A DNA stretch of 64,000 nucleotides from Polyangium spumosum (GTDB lineage Bacteria; Myxococcota_A; Polyangia; Polyangiales; Polyangiaceae): assembly GCF_009649845.1 (NCBI RefSeq), contig NZ_WJIE01000001.1, positions 1,439,603 through 1,503,602 of the forward strand, written 5' to 3'. A program made the translations under genes and the position numbers. Shown here in pieces: positions 18,427 through 26,636 of the stretch. The notes under the pieces are model-generated. The model ran no database searches, was not told the origin of the DNA, and was given only the letters and a program-made list of their open reading frames with translations. The first letter of the stretch is position 1. Every line of letters begins with the position of its first letter.

Positions 18427-18900
18427 CCTTGCGCCCCGGGCGTGTTTGTCCTCTCATCACCTCGATGGGGCACGCCCACCACTTCCTCTCCCGGCTCGAT
18501 CGTGTCGCGCTCCCGCACGTCGAGCTCGCGCTCTCCCTCTACCGGGACGAGGGCCTCCTCCGGTACATCTTCGACCGGGCCCGCGTGCCCGAGGGGGCCG
18601 AGCGTGTCGCGCTCTCGCTCGATCACCCCGAGGACGGGCCCTTCCTCATCGTCACGCGAGGCGGCCGCTTCGTCACGTGCCTCGGCGAGGGCATGAAGGT
18701 CTCCAATCTGCCCGTCGTCACCCGCGGCCAGATCGACGCGATCTCCGCCAAGATCGGCGAGCTACGCGAGCGCCTCGAGGCCGCCAAGGCGCTCACCGGC
18801 GGCAAGGGCGTCCGGTCGCTGCTCCGCCGCATCTACGAGGCCGGCGACGAGCTCTCCCGCGAGGAGTTCCTGGCGATCACGGCGCTGCAGCCGCTGTATG
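18427..18900 (+). repeat. 5' half of tandem gene duplication, copy 1
   Basis: Direct repeat with 19939-20412 at an offset of 1512 bases. Similarity starts about 38 bases upstream of the start codon (at CCTTGCGCCCCGGGCG) and stays high for roughly the first 145 codons, then falls sharply. The mirrored region is the start of the second SEC-C gene. Confidence 0.8.
18429..18457 (+). promoter_or_regulatory. Candidate leaderless promoter, SEC-C copy 1
   Basis: TTGCGC, 17 bases, TCTCAT, then 7 bases to the ATG at 18465. The same arrangement with identical spacing precedes copy 2 (19941-19969). Neither gene has a visible ribosome binding site. Conservation could simply reflect the duplication, so this is a suggestion. 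Confidence 0.3.
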
Positions 18901-19907
18901 CGCACGAGTTCATGGCCCTCTATTTCGACGCTGCGTGTGAGCTCGAGGACGTGCGGAACATCCTCCTGCCCCAGCTCCGCAAGACCGACAAGCTCCGCTC
19001 CACGTACGAGGACGCGCTCCGCGCCTACTGGCAGACCTTCTGGGCCCTCGGCCACCTCATCGTCCTCGCGACCCTCGACGGCCAGGAGACCTTGCATCCG
19101 AAGGCCCTCGATTGGCTCGGCGAGCGCGCCACGCTCTCGTGGGCGGCCACGCGGCAAGGGTACGTGCCCCTCGCCGTTCGTGGCGCGTGGGCCACGGCGC
19201 GGGTCGGCAAGATCTTGCTCCCCCGCTACAAGCGTTATTACGCGGACGCGCTGAGCCTCCTGCAGAACATCGACGGCGGGCTCGGCCTGCTCGCGCTCGG
19301 GTGCCGCCATTCGAGGCTCCGCGCCGAGATTGAAAAGGCGCTCGGCGCGGATGTCCCCGCGACCATCAAGGGCACGACGCACGGCAACTTCGCCCTCGCG
19401 CTGCGGAGCGTCGTGCGCAAGGTCGCGGAGACCGAGCGCACGTGGGGCGCCGAGCGGCAGAAGGGCCTGGAGAACTTCTGCGCGGAGATATGGGTCTCCT
19501 ACATGGCCGATCGCCCTCCGGGCCCCTTCCGATTCGAAAGGCCCGAGGACGTCCCGGGGGACCTCGCCTGCGCCTTCATGGCCAACGCGATCCAGTGTTA
19601 TCTGCACAGGGCCGAGGGCAGAGGAAACACGATCGCCCTCCTCTTCCTCATGATCCCCTGGGTCGCCCGCGCCGCGCCGCAGGAGCTCTACCTGCCCCGC
19701 GACGCCCTGCGCGCGCTCCGTATCCCTTGGAGCCCGCAGCACACGCTCGACCTGCTCTGCTCGATGCGTGACCACGAAGGCATCATGAAGCGCCAGGCGC
19801 CCCCCGAAGGCCCGGCCCGCAAAGGCCCGTGCCCGTGCGGGAGCGGGAAGAAATACAAGCGTTGCTGCGAGGAGAAGGACGCAGCGGCGAGCTCCACGGA
19901 GACGTGA
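18465..19907 (+). CDS. SEC-C motif protein, tandem copy 1
   Basis: A 480-residue soluble protein of unknown function. The only recognisable feature is the C-terminal zinc-binding SEC-C motif GPCPCGSGKKYKRCC, as at the end of SecA and in YecA-like proteins, where it binds zinc and can contact ribosomes or partner proteins. The rest is mostly helical, with no signal peptide or membrane segment. The next gene is a paralogue: the first ~145 residues and the zinc motif are almost the same, while the middle is clearly diverged. The ATG at 18465 is chosen because similarity between the copies in coding-like form starts at MGHAHHF; the frame is open further upstream. Since both copies are intact, they may have distinct partners recognised by the variable middle. 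Confidence 0.8.
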   Translation: MGHAHHFLSRLDRVALPHVELALSLYRDEGLLRYIFDRARVPEGAERVALSLDHPEDGPFLIVTRGGRFVTCLGEGMKVSNLPVVTRGQIDAISAKIGELRERLEAAKALTGGKGVRSLLRRIYEAGDELSREEFLAITALQPLYAHEFMALYFDAACELEDVRNILLPQLRKTDKLRSTYEDALRAYWQTFWALGHLIVLATLDGQETLHPKALDWLGERATLSWAATRQGYVPLAVRGAWATARVGKILLPRYKRYYADALSLLQNIDGGLGLLALGCRHSRLRAEIEKALGADVPATIKGTTHGNFALALRSVVRKVAETERTWGAERQKGLENFCAEIWVSYMADRPPGPFRFERPEDVPGDLACAFMANAIQCYLHRAEGRGNTIALLFLMIPWVARAAPQELYLPRDALRALRIPWSPQHTLDLLCSMRDHEGIMKRQAPPEGPARKGPCPCGSGKKYKRCCEEKDAAASSTET

Positions 19908-19940
19908 AGGGCGCGCACCTTTTGTTCCGCGAGACGCTCC

Positions 19941-19969
19941 TTGCGCCCCGGGCGCGTTTGTCCTCTCAT
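19941..19969 (+). promoter_or_regulatory. Candidate leaderless promoter, SEC-C copy 2
   Basis: TTGCGC, 17 bases, TCTCAT, 7 bases to the ATG at 19977, matching copy 1 in every spacing. It allows the second gene to be transcribed on its own as well as by read-through. Confidence 0.3.
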
Positions 19970-19976
19970 CACCTCG

Positions 19977-21428
19977 ATGGGGCACGCTCACCACTTCCTC
20001 TCTCGGCTCGATCGTGTCGCGCTCCCGCACGTCGAGCTCGCGCTCTCCCTCTACCGGGACGAATCGCTCCTCCGGTACATCTTCGACCGGGCCCGCGTGC
20101 CCGACGGCGCCGAGCGTGTCGCGCTCTCGCTCGATCACCCCGAGGACGGGCCCTTCCTCATCGTCACGCGGGCCGGCCGCTTCGTCACGTGCCTCGGCGA
20201 GGGCATGAAGGTCTCGAACCTGCCGGTCGTCACCCGCGGGCAAATCGACGCGATCTCCGCCAGGGCCGGGGAGCTGCGCGAGCGCCTCGTGGCAGCCAAG
20301 GCGCTCACCGGGGGGAGAGGCCTCCGGGCGCTGCTCCGCCGCATCTACGAGGCGGCCGACGAGCTCTCGCGGGAGGAGTTCCTGGCCATCTCGGCGCTCC
20401 AGCCGCTGTATGGCTTCGAGTTCTTGCGCCTCTACCTCCACGCCGCGTGTGAGCTCAACGACGCGCGCGACCTGCTCCTGCCGCTGCTCCGCAAGACCGA
20501 CAAACTCAAGCCTGCCTATGACGACGCGCTGCTCGCGTACTGGCGGACGCTCTGGGCGATGAGCCATTTCGCCGTGCTCGCGGCCCTCGACGGCCGCGAG
20601 GTCTTGCCGCCGTCGATCCTCGCCTTGCTCGATCAGGGCAGCACGTTCACCTGGCCCACCACGCGGCAAGGGTACTTGCCCCTCGCGATTCGAGGCGCCT
20701 GGGCCGCGGCGCGGATCGGCAAGCCCCTGCTCGGGAGGTACAAGCGTTTTTATCAGGAGGCGGAGAGCGAGCTCCAGAACATCGACGGCTCGCTCGCGCT
20801 CCTCTCGATCGGCATGCGCCACGCGCGGCTACGCGCCGAGGCCGAGAAGGCGCTCGGCACGGACATCCCGGTCAAGTGGCGGGACACGGCGTTTGGCAAG
20901 TTCACGCGCGCGATACGGCAGATGGCGCGGTCGGTCGCGGAGAGCGAGCGAGACGATCCGGAGGCGCTGCTCGCGAGCATCCGTAATTTCGGGGCGCACC
21001 TCTGGGTGCAGATCATGAAGCCGAGGCCCGCGGGCCCGTTGCGGTACGAGCGCCCGGAGGACGTGCCGGACGACCTGTCCCGCGCGGTCATGGCGAACAC
21101 GATGCAATGTTATCTTCGCCAATCGAAGGGCCTCTCGGACGCATTGGCCTGGCTCTTCACGCTGGTCCCGTGGGCCGCGCGCGCCGCGCCGGAGGAGCTC
21201 TACCTCCCGCGCGCCGCGGTCGCGGCGATCCACATGCCCTTCCGGACGGAGCTCGCGCTCAACGTCCTGCGCCAGATGCTCGACCACCGGGCCCCCGTGA
21301 CGCAAACCCGCCCCGAAGGCCCCACGCGCAAAGGCCCCTGCCCATGCGGGAGCGGGAAGAAGTACAAGCGTTGCTGCGAGGAGAAGGAGGCGGAGGTGGA
21401 GGTGGAGACGGAGGCGGAAGCGGAGTAG
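19977..21428 (+). CDS. SEC-C motif protein, tandem copy 2
   Basis: A 483-residue paralogue of the preceding gene, 69 bases downstream on the same strand. The N-terminal ~145 residues and the GPCPCGSGKKYKRCC zinc motif are shared nearly unchanged. The region from about 150 to 445 differs at many positions but keeps landmarks such as RKTDKL, TRQGY, RGAWA and LQNIDG. The C-terminus has a glutamate-rich tail (EAEVEVETEAEAE) encoded by GA-rich hexamer repeats that copy 1 lacks, likely from slippage. No transport signal is visible. Together the pair looks like duplication followed by divergence of the centre, with either constraint or gene conversion holding the ends. Function unknown. Confidence 0.8.
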   Translation: MGHAHHFLSRLDRVALPHVELALSLYRDESLLRYIFDRARVPDGAERVALSLDHPEDGPFLIVTRAGRFVTCLGEGMKVSNLPVVTRGQIDAISARAGELRERLVAAKALTGGRGLRALLRRIYEAADELSREEFLAISALQPLYGFEFLRLYLHAACELNDARDLLLPLLRKTDKLKPAYDDALLAYWRTLWAMSHFAVLAALDGREVLPPSILALLDQGSTFTWPTTRQGYLPLAIRGAWAAARIGKPLLGRYKRFYQEAESELQNIDGSLALLSIGMRHARLRAEAEKALGTDIPVKWRDTAFGKFTRAIRQMARSVAESERDDPEALLASIRNFGAHLWVQIMKPRPAGPLRYERPEDVPDDLSRAVMANTMQCYLRQSKGLSDALAWLFTLVPWAARAAPEELYLPRAAVAAIHMPFRTELALNVLRQMLDHRAPVTQTRPEGPTRKGPCPCGSGKKYKRCCEEKEAEVEVETEAEAE

Positions 21429-21480
21429 CGGAGGCGGGGGCGCGCGACGCCCTTGCCCGCCATGAAGCTCGTCCGAGCGA

Positions 21481-23841
21481 TCAGGACCAGGTGATGCCGA
21501 CCTGTTGCAGCTTGCGCTGAGCCGGCAGCGCTGGGCCCGGGAGCGGTGGCAGCGGAAACAACGTCGTGAACTCGTCCTGCGTCAGCTCCGTGGGGCCTTT
21601 GAGGGCGCGCTCGACCACCGCGTCTACAACCGCGAGGAAGGGGGCGTAGGCCTTGAAGGTGTCTGCCGTGATGGTCGCGCCGTTATGCGGATACCGAGGG
21701 AGGAGCCGTCCCCGGCCGACGCGGCCCCAAGTGGCCAGCGTCCAGGCGCCATCGGCCGTCGGCGTATCGAAGAGCGTGCCTCCAATGCTGTCGCCGCACA
21801 ACCAGAAGCCGACGCGCGCGGTCTGGATATGGTGTCGCTGGTCGATCAGGCCGCAAGCCATCTCGAGGGTGGGCAACAGCGCGTCGGGAAGATCCGGCAC
21901 GACCCTGCGTACGTCGTCCGGGTTCGTCGCGACCGGCCCTTCCGGAACCGATTCGGATGGGCGCCAGCGGCTCTCGAACACGATGGCCACGACGCCCGCC
22001 TCGCTCCACGCGACGGTCGTCCTGCCGGCGAGCGCTCCCCGCTGGAGATCGCCCGTCCACGTTCGGCCGCAGTCGGGTGGTATTGGATGGCACTGGCGCG
22101 GATCGAGATATGCCAAGGTGACCTCGACGTAGGCGCGAAACGCAGCACGGACGATGGCATCCCGGTCGAAGACGAGGTATCCGAGGGGATGGCACCGCCC
22201 AATCGCCCTGGGCGAAGCCAAGAACGGAGAGCGGCCCGCGCCTTGCGGCACCTCGGGCATCTCGGGCATTCCGGGCCAGGTGATGCCCACCTTCTGAAGC
22301 ATCCTTTGCGCCGAGAGCCGTTCCTCGGGCTCGGGTGGCGTGGGAAAAAGCGTCGCGAGCTCGTCGGGCAAGAGCTCCGTGGGGCCTTTCAGGGCGCGGT
22401 CGGTCACCGCGTCGATGAGCGCGTGAATGGGGGAGGCCATCGTGCGGGCGAGCATCACGGCGAGCGCCGCGATGTCTCGATCACCCAGCAGCGGGAGCCG
22501 CCCTTTTCCCGTCTCGTCCTGCGTGCCCCACGGGACGAGACGGTCGAGCGCGCCCCATGCGACGAGCCGGCGTGCGCCCGGCAAGGTCGGGTCGTCGAAG
22601 AGCGTGCCCCCGGTGTGATCGCCGGAAAGCCAGAAGCCGATCGTCGCGAGCTTTTCCCCCTGCGCTCCCCTTTCGAGCAGCCCGGCGGCCATTTCGAGGG
22701 CGGGCAAGAGCTCATCGGGGAGGCCTGGCAAGAGCGCGCCGAGTTGCTCACCGGGAACAGCGCCGCGCTTGTACGCGAGGCCGACGACGCCTGCTTCGGT
22801 CCACGCGACGACGTCGTAATCACCGCAGCCGTCGCCGTTGAAGAAAGCGCCCCGCTGAAGGTCGCCCGTCCATTTCGGCACGACGCAGGCCGTGAGCACG
22901 TGGCGCGCGAGCGGGTCGAGCGGCGCGAGAATGGTCTCGACGTAGGCGCGCAATGCGGCGCGGACGATGGCGTCGCGGTTGAAGGCGACGGGGCCGAAAT
23001 ATTGCGTGAAGTGCGGCGGCCCCACGTATTCATGGGCCGTGAAGCCGTTGAACCATGGCTGCCGCTTCTCGGGGGGGAGTGCGGGCGAGCCGGGCCAGGT
23101 GATGCCGACCTCCTGAAGGCTGCGCTGAGCGTCGAGCACGCGCTTGGGATCGGGCGCGGGGAGAAGGAGCATCTCGATTTCGGCGGGCGTGAACTCCGTG
23201 GGGCCTTTCAGCCTCCGATCGACCACGGCGTCCATGATCGCGTGGGCGGGGGCATCTTGCGGGCGGGCGTGGTTGACCACGATCTTCCCAGGGCGTGGAT
23301 GACAATACCGCGGCAGCAGCCGCCCCTTGTGGAGCAAGCCCCACGCGGCGAGCCACGAGGCTCCGCCATCGTCCGGGTCCTCGAAGAACCTGCCTGCAAT
23401 GCGACCGCCGGAAAGCCAGAAGCCGCTACCCACACTTCTCTCCCCATGGTCGCATCCCACGCCGAGCGTGCTGGTGGCGAGCACGAGCGCGGGCTCCAGC
23501 TCTTCGGGAAGCCCTGGCAAGGCCCAGCGCACGTCGTCCGGGCCACCCGTCACCGCGTCGGCCGAAAGGGTGCGGTGCTGGATCGAACCCCAGCCATCGT
23601 ACGCGAGGCCCACGATGCCTGCCTCGGTCCACGCCACGACCACCCAGTCGCGCCAATCGCGGATGTAGAACAAGGTGCCCCGCTCGATGTCGCCCATCCA
23701 CCCCGCCCAATCGTAGGCTGGGAACTCGAATCGCGCGATGCGATAAAGGGAGGTTTCGACGTAGGCGCGCAGCGCGGCGCGCACGATGGCGTCTTGGTCG
23801 AAAACGAGGCGTCCAAAACGAGGGATGACCCGCTCGATCAT
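21481..23841 (-). CDS. Unknown protein of three repeated ~240-residue domains
   Basis: A 786-residue protein of no family I recognise. It consists of three tandem copies of one domain at about residues 13-250, 285-523 and 556-785. Each copy opens with F-[DN]-[QR]-DAIVRAA-[LF]-RAYVE and passes a W-x-GD-[IL]-[QE]-RG motif. Each then has VAW-[TS]-EAG-[IV]-V, a GFWL-[SC]-G-[GD] motif and DAV-x-[DE]-R-x-LKGPTE, and ends VGITW. The linkers are proline-rich and variable. There is no signal peptide or membrane segment, so it is probably cytoplasmic. Conserved Trp, Gly and acidic residues suggest a compact alpha/beta domain, but the copies share no obvious catalytic signature. The style resembles the repeat-built immunity or SMI1-like proteins often found near toxins; that comparison is only a thought. 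It converges with the SEC-C pair at a distance of 52 bases. Confidence 0.75.
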   Translation of the reverse strand: MIERVIPRFGRLVFDQDAIVRAALRAYVETSLYRIARFEFPAYDWAGWMGDIERGTLFYIRDWRDWVVVAWTEAGIVGLAYDGWGSIQHRTLSADAVTGGPDDVRWALPGLPEELEPALVLATSTLGVGCDHGERSVGSGFWLSGGRIAGRFFEDPDDGGASWLAAWGLLHKGRLLPRYCHPRPGKIVVNHARPQDAPAHAIMDAVVDRRLKGPTEFTPAEIEMLLLPAPDPKRVLDAQRSLQEVGITWPGSPALPPEKRQPWFNGFTAHEYVGPPHFTQYFGPVAFNRDAIVRAALRAYVETILAPLDPLARHVLTACVVPKWTGDLQRGAFFNGDGCGDYDVVAWTEAGVVGLAYKRGAVPGEQLGALLPGLPDELLPALEMAAGLLERGAQGEKLATIGFWLSGDHTGGTLFDDPTLPGARRLVAWGALDRLVPWGTQDETGKGRLPLLGDRDIAALAVMLARTMASPIHALIDAVTDRALKGPTELLPDELATLFPTPPEPEERLSAQRMLQKVGITWPGMPEMPEVPQGAGRSPFLASPRAIGRCHPLGYLVFDRDAIVRAAFRAYVEVTLAYLDPRQCHPIPPDCGRTWTGDLQRGALAGRTTVAWSEAGVVAIVFESRWRPSESVPEGPVATNPDDVRRVVPDLPDALLPTLEMACGLIDQRHHIQTARVGFWLCGDSIGGTLFDTPTADGAWTLATWGRVGRGRLLPRYPHNGATITADTFKAYAPFLAVVDAVVERALKGPTELTQDEFTTLFPLPPLPGPALPAQRKLQQVGITWS

Positions 23842-23906
23842 CTGGCTTGCCTAGACCACATTGGTCTTGGCGTCAACGTGCTCGTGACAAACGAGCACCC
23901 GACCCG

Positions 23907-24926
23907 TCACGGGGAGTGAGGCGCAACCTTGTTGATTTGGTTAATCTCGTTAGCCGACGGGTAGTAGTTCTTGAGTTGAATGTTGAGCTTGTCCGAAATG
24001 ACGGCCGCATTTTTGTATGCGTTCGTGCCCCAGTCGCAGCTGCGAAGGTCCTTCTTGCGCACGACGTGGTGCACCCGCGCTGCGTTGGGGTCATAGACCC
24101 CGACATCTGGGGGGGGTGGCTCGTTGAGGAATTCCGGCTCGGTGCAGAGCTGTGGACAGCCCTTCTTACAAGGATACGTGAAGCCAGCGAGATCGGAGCG
24201 AATCTTGCCTCCGTTCGCGTTGCGGTTGACCTGCAGGATCCACTCCCGCTGGTCGAGGGTACCGCCGTCGAGGCCGGGTTGACCGCTGGTGCAGTAGAAC
24301 TCTTTCCCCGGTTCGACGCTCGTCACCTCGACCAAATTGCGGTAGGGGCCATTGATCTCCGTCGGGACGCCGTCGACATCGACGAGCGACGTCTCCAGAG
24401 GCGCGTCCCCGAGCTTGATGTAGATCCTGTTCGCGGAGTCCGAGCCGACTTGCAGCCAGTAGTCCCCCGTGGCCTCGTCCTTCGCGCACGTGTACTTCTC
24501 GTCCTGGTCGTATAGGGCGAGTCCCGACACTTCTCCGATTTTCTTCGCGTCCTGGCACGCTTGCCCCTTCCCGTCCTTCTTCGGCCCCGCCACGTCTGCC
24601 TCCTTGTAGAAGCAGTTGAAGGTGGAGTTCCCGTCCGCGGCGACGTAACACGCCGAGCCAAACGCGGCCTTGTACTTGGCGCGTAGCTCTGGGTTCATCG
24701 TCGGATTGCCCAGAAGCGGGAGATAGTAACGCTTGCACGGCTCCGTCATCGCCTCCGCACATCCGGTCGACGGCTCTTCGGCCGGCGTCTCCTCCGCCGA
24801 CGCCTGGCACGCGTCGACAGGCCCCGGCCCGCCCTCCCCGCACGCCCCCATCGTCAGACCTGCCCCCACGAAGCCCACGACCAGCCCGCCCAGCATGCCC
24901 CAGCGCCGTCTCCTTCGTGCTCGCAT
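23907..24926 (-). CDS. Cys-rich lipoprotein of unknown function
   Basis: A 339-residue protein with an Arg-rich start (MRARRRRRWG), a hydrophobic stretch and GACGEGG, consistent with a lipoprotein signal. The mature part holds many Cys residues in pairs spread along the chain (EPCKRYY, SACYVAA, FNCFYKEAD, QACQDAKK, YPCKKGCPQLC), implying several disulfides. No catalytic motif or known fold is apparent. It ends in a hydrophilic tail, LNIQLKNYYPSANEINQ. The ATG at 24926 is chosen because it begins the signal sequence; the frame stays open far upstream to 25961 but that part has the composition of a chance frame and crosses non-coding repeats. Upstream lies a long region without genes. Confidence 0.72.
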   Translation of the reverse strand: MRARRRRRWGMLGGLVVGFVGAGLTMGACGEGGPGPVDACQASAEETPAEEPSTGCAEAMTEPCKRYYLPLLGNPTMNPELRAKYKAAFGSACYVAADGNSTFNCFYKEADVAGPKKDGKGQACQDAKKIGEVSGLALYDQDEKYTCAKDEATGDYWLQVGSDSANRIYIKLGDAPLETSLVDVDGVPTEINGPYRNLVEVTSVEPGKEFYCTSGQPGLDGGTLDQREWILQVNRNANGGKIRSDLAGFTYPCKKGCPQLCTEPEFLNEPPPPDVGVYDPNAARVHHVVRKKDLRSCDWGTNAYKNAAVISDKLNIQLKNYYPSANEINQINKVAPHSP

Positions 24927-25174
24927 GGAGGACGACCTTGCCAGAAGACCCCCACGTACGCGAATGGGAGAGCACGAAGCCCGCCAAGGACAAGGCCGAC
25001 GCGCCCGCCACCCCCCCGGCGGGCATTGCGACGAGCTCGACCGCCGAAGCCGGCCCGAAGAGCCCCTGATCGGCCGACGTGAAGGGCCTTCGAAGACCCC
25101 GCCCCGGGTCCGCTGCACGACACACCTCGGCCGAAGAGCCCCTGCAAAGAGTCGTCCCTGCGTCCCTCGGCGCC

Positions 25175-25198
25175 GCAACCCACCCCGAGGGTGGTTGC
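25175..25198. other. Stem-loop
   Basis: GCAACC, a bulged C, ACCC, loop CGA, GGGT, GGTTGC: a 10-base-pair stem with one bulge. There is no T run on either side. Its CACCC/GGGTG core resembles the core of the neighbouring 43-base repeats, so it may be a diverged member or a regulatory structure. Confidence 0.6.
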
Positions 25199-25250
25199 CT
25201 TTCATGAATCGATCAGCCTCGAATCGCCTCGGGGTGGCTCTCGGATTCAC

Positions 25251-25422
25251 GTCCACCTCGCCGAGGCGCCCTGAAAGACGCTCGCGCCCTTCGATGCACG
25301 TCGTCCCGACACCCTCCGGAGGGGTGCGCGTGGCGCATCCACCTCGACGACACACCCCGGCGGTGGGTGCGGACGGCGGATGCACCTCGTCGAGACACCC
25401 GGGAGGTGGGCCCGGGGGGTAC
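25251..25422. repeat. Degenerate 43-base tandem repeat, four units
   Basis: Units begin at 25251, 25294, 25337 and 25380, exactly 43 bases apart. Each opens with a close variant of ATCCACCTCG. The last three contain a near-palindromic CACCC...GGGTG core. A possible fifth, weaker unit of 40 bases precedes at 25211. Since 43 is not a multiple of three, the repeat is not built for coding. There are no spacers, so it is not a CRISPR array. Confidence 0.7.
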
Positions 25423-25640
25423 GTGCGCGGAGCCAAAACAAGCCGGCGGAGGGTGCAGCGGCGAGATCGATCGAATGGGTGGAAGCTGCGGGAGGGCAGG
25501 AAGGGTCGATCGATGTCGGAGGGGGGGCCTGCGTGGGGCCTCGCCGCTCGTGAAAAACATTGATCGTCCTCGCGGCCCCGTGGGAGTCTCGGGTGCGGAT
25601 GCGTGCACCCATCTCGCCCAAGACCTCGAACCGGAAGACG

Positions 25641-26636
25641 ATGGCGCGACGCGCGCGCAAATTCGGCGTGGCCGTGCTCGGTGTCGTCGTCGCCCTCTCC
25701 CTGATCGGCGCGGTGTACCAGCAGATCGGCCAGTCGCTGGATCGCCGCGCCGTCGTCGCGAAGGGCCGTATGATCACCGTCCACGGCGCCGCGATGCACC
25801 TCCATTGCACGGGCGCGGGGTCTCCGACGGTCGTCCTCGAGGCGGGCGCGATGGGCTTCACGCAGGTATGGGCGTGGGTGCAGCCGAAGCTCGCCGAGCG
25901 CGCGCGCGTCTGTTCGTACGACCGCGCCGGGCTCGGCTGGAGCGAAGACGCCGCGACGCATGACGGCGCCGCCGCTTCCGCGCGATTACGGGCGCTGCTC
26001 GAAAACGCGGGCGAAGAGGGCCCCTACATGCTGGTCGGGCATTCGATGGGCGGCGCGCTCGTCCGCATCTTCGCGGCGCGATATCCCGGAGACGTCGTCG
26101 CCCTCGCTTTCGTCGACCCGTCGCACCCCGATCAGCTCGATCGTTATCCCACCGAGGTGCGGGCGTCGCAAGCACGGGTCGCGAGGGTGATGAAAGCCTC
26201 CGCAGCATTCTCTTACGTCGGTCTGATGCGCCTGACGAACGCGGTCGGGCGCCTCAACGCCGGCCTGCCCGAGGACGATTACCGCGCCGCATGCATGTTC
26301 TCCTCCGCGCCCGAGCACCTCGGCGCCTCCGGGGAAGAGCTCGCCGCCTGGGACACGACGATGAAGGCCGCCCGCGCCAATCGAACGCTGGGGGATCGAC
26401 CCCTCCTCGTGCTGAGCGCGACGGAGCCCATGCAGGGGATGAGCCGGGAGATCCTCGACCTCGGCCGGCAAATGCACGCGGAGATCGCGGCGCTCTCCAC
26501 GCGCGGCCGGCACGTGTCCATCAAAGGCGCCGACCACATGTCGATCCTCACCACGCGGGATCACGCGGAGCGCGTGGCCGAGCTCATCGGCGAGACGCTC
26601 ACCGAAGCGAGGCGGCGGCTCGAAAAGGGGGAGTGA
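25641..26636 (+). CDS. Membrane-anchored alpha/beta hydrolase
   Basis: A 331-residue alpha/beta-hydrolase-fold enzyme. Residues 8-27 form a single N-terminal membrane anchor, so the catalytic domain probably lies in the periplasm. The nucleophile elbow is GHSMGG (Ser135), preceded by the oxyanion-region strand VVLEAGAMG. A likely acid lies in the strand around VLSATEP and the catalytic His is in GADHMSI near residue 305. Substrates of such enzymes are esters, lactones or amides, and the sequence does not narrow this. The ATG at 25641 is chosen: it follows CCGGAAG and begins the anchor, while the frame stays open upstream from 25560 without conserved features. The 3' end overlaps the convergent ATP-grasp gene by 38 bases. 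Confidence 0.88.
   Translation: MARRARKFGVAVLGVVVALSLIGAVYQQIGQSLDRRAVVAKGRMITVHGAAMHLHCTGAGSPTVVLEAGAMGFTQVWAWVQPKLAERARVCSYDRAGLGWSEDAATHDGAAASARLRALLENAGEEGPYMLVGHSMGGALVRIFAARYPGDVVALAFVDPSHPDQLDRYPTEVRASQARVARVMKASAAFSYVGLMRLTNAVGRLNAGLPEDDYRAACMFSSAPEHLGASGEELAAWDTTMKAARANRTLGDRPLLVLSATEPMQGMSREILDLGRQMHAEIAALSTRGRHVSIKGADHMSILTTRDHAERVAELIGETLTEARRRLEKGE

Larger units (their letters stand above)
24927..25640. other. 714-base region without a convincing gene
   Basis: All open frames here are Arg/Pro/Gly-rich and overlap each other, as chance frames in GC-rich DNA do. None has a signal, domain or ribosome binding site. The region separates two divergent genes and so must hold both promoters. 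It contains a 10-base-pair stem-loop (25175-25198) and at least four ~43-base tandem units (25251-25422). Confidence 0.6.

Noticed and set aside
25251..25422. CRISPR array
   Set aside because: Units follow each other directly with no unique spacers and are degenerate; no cas gene is nearby.
24927..25961. Upstream extension of the Cys-rich lipoprotein frame
   Set aside because: It crosses the 43-base non-coding repeats and would place the signal peptide in the middle of the protein.
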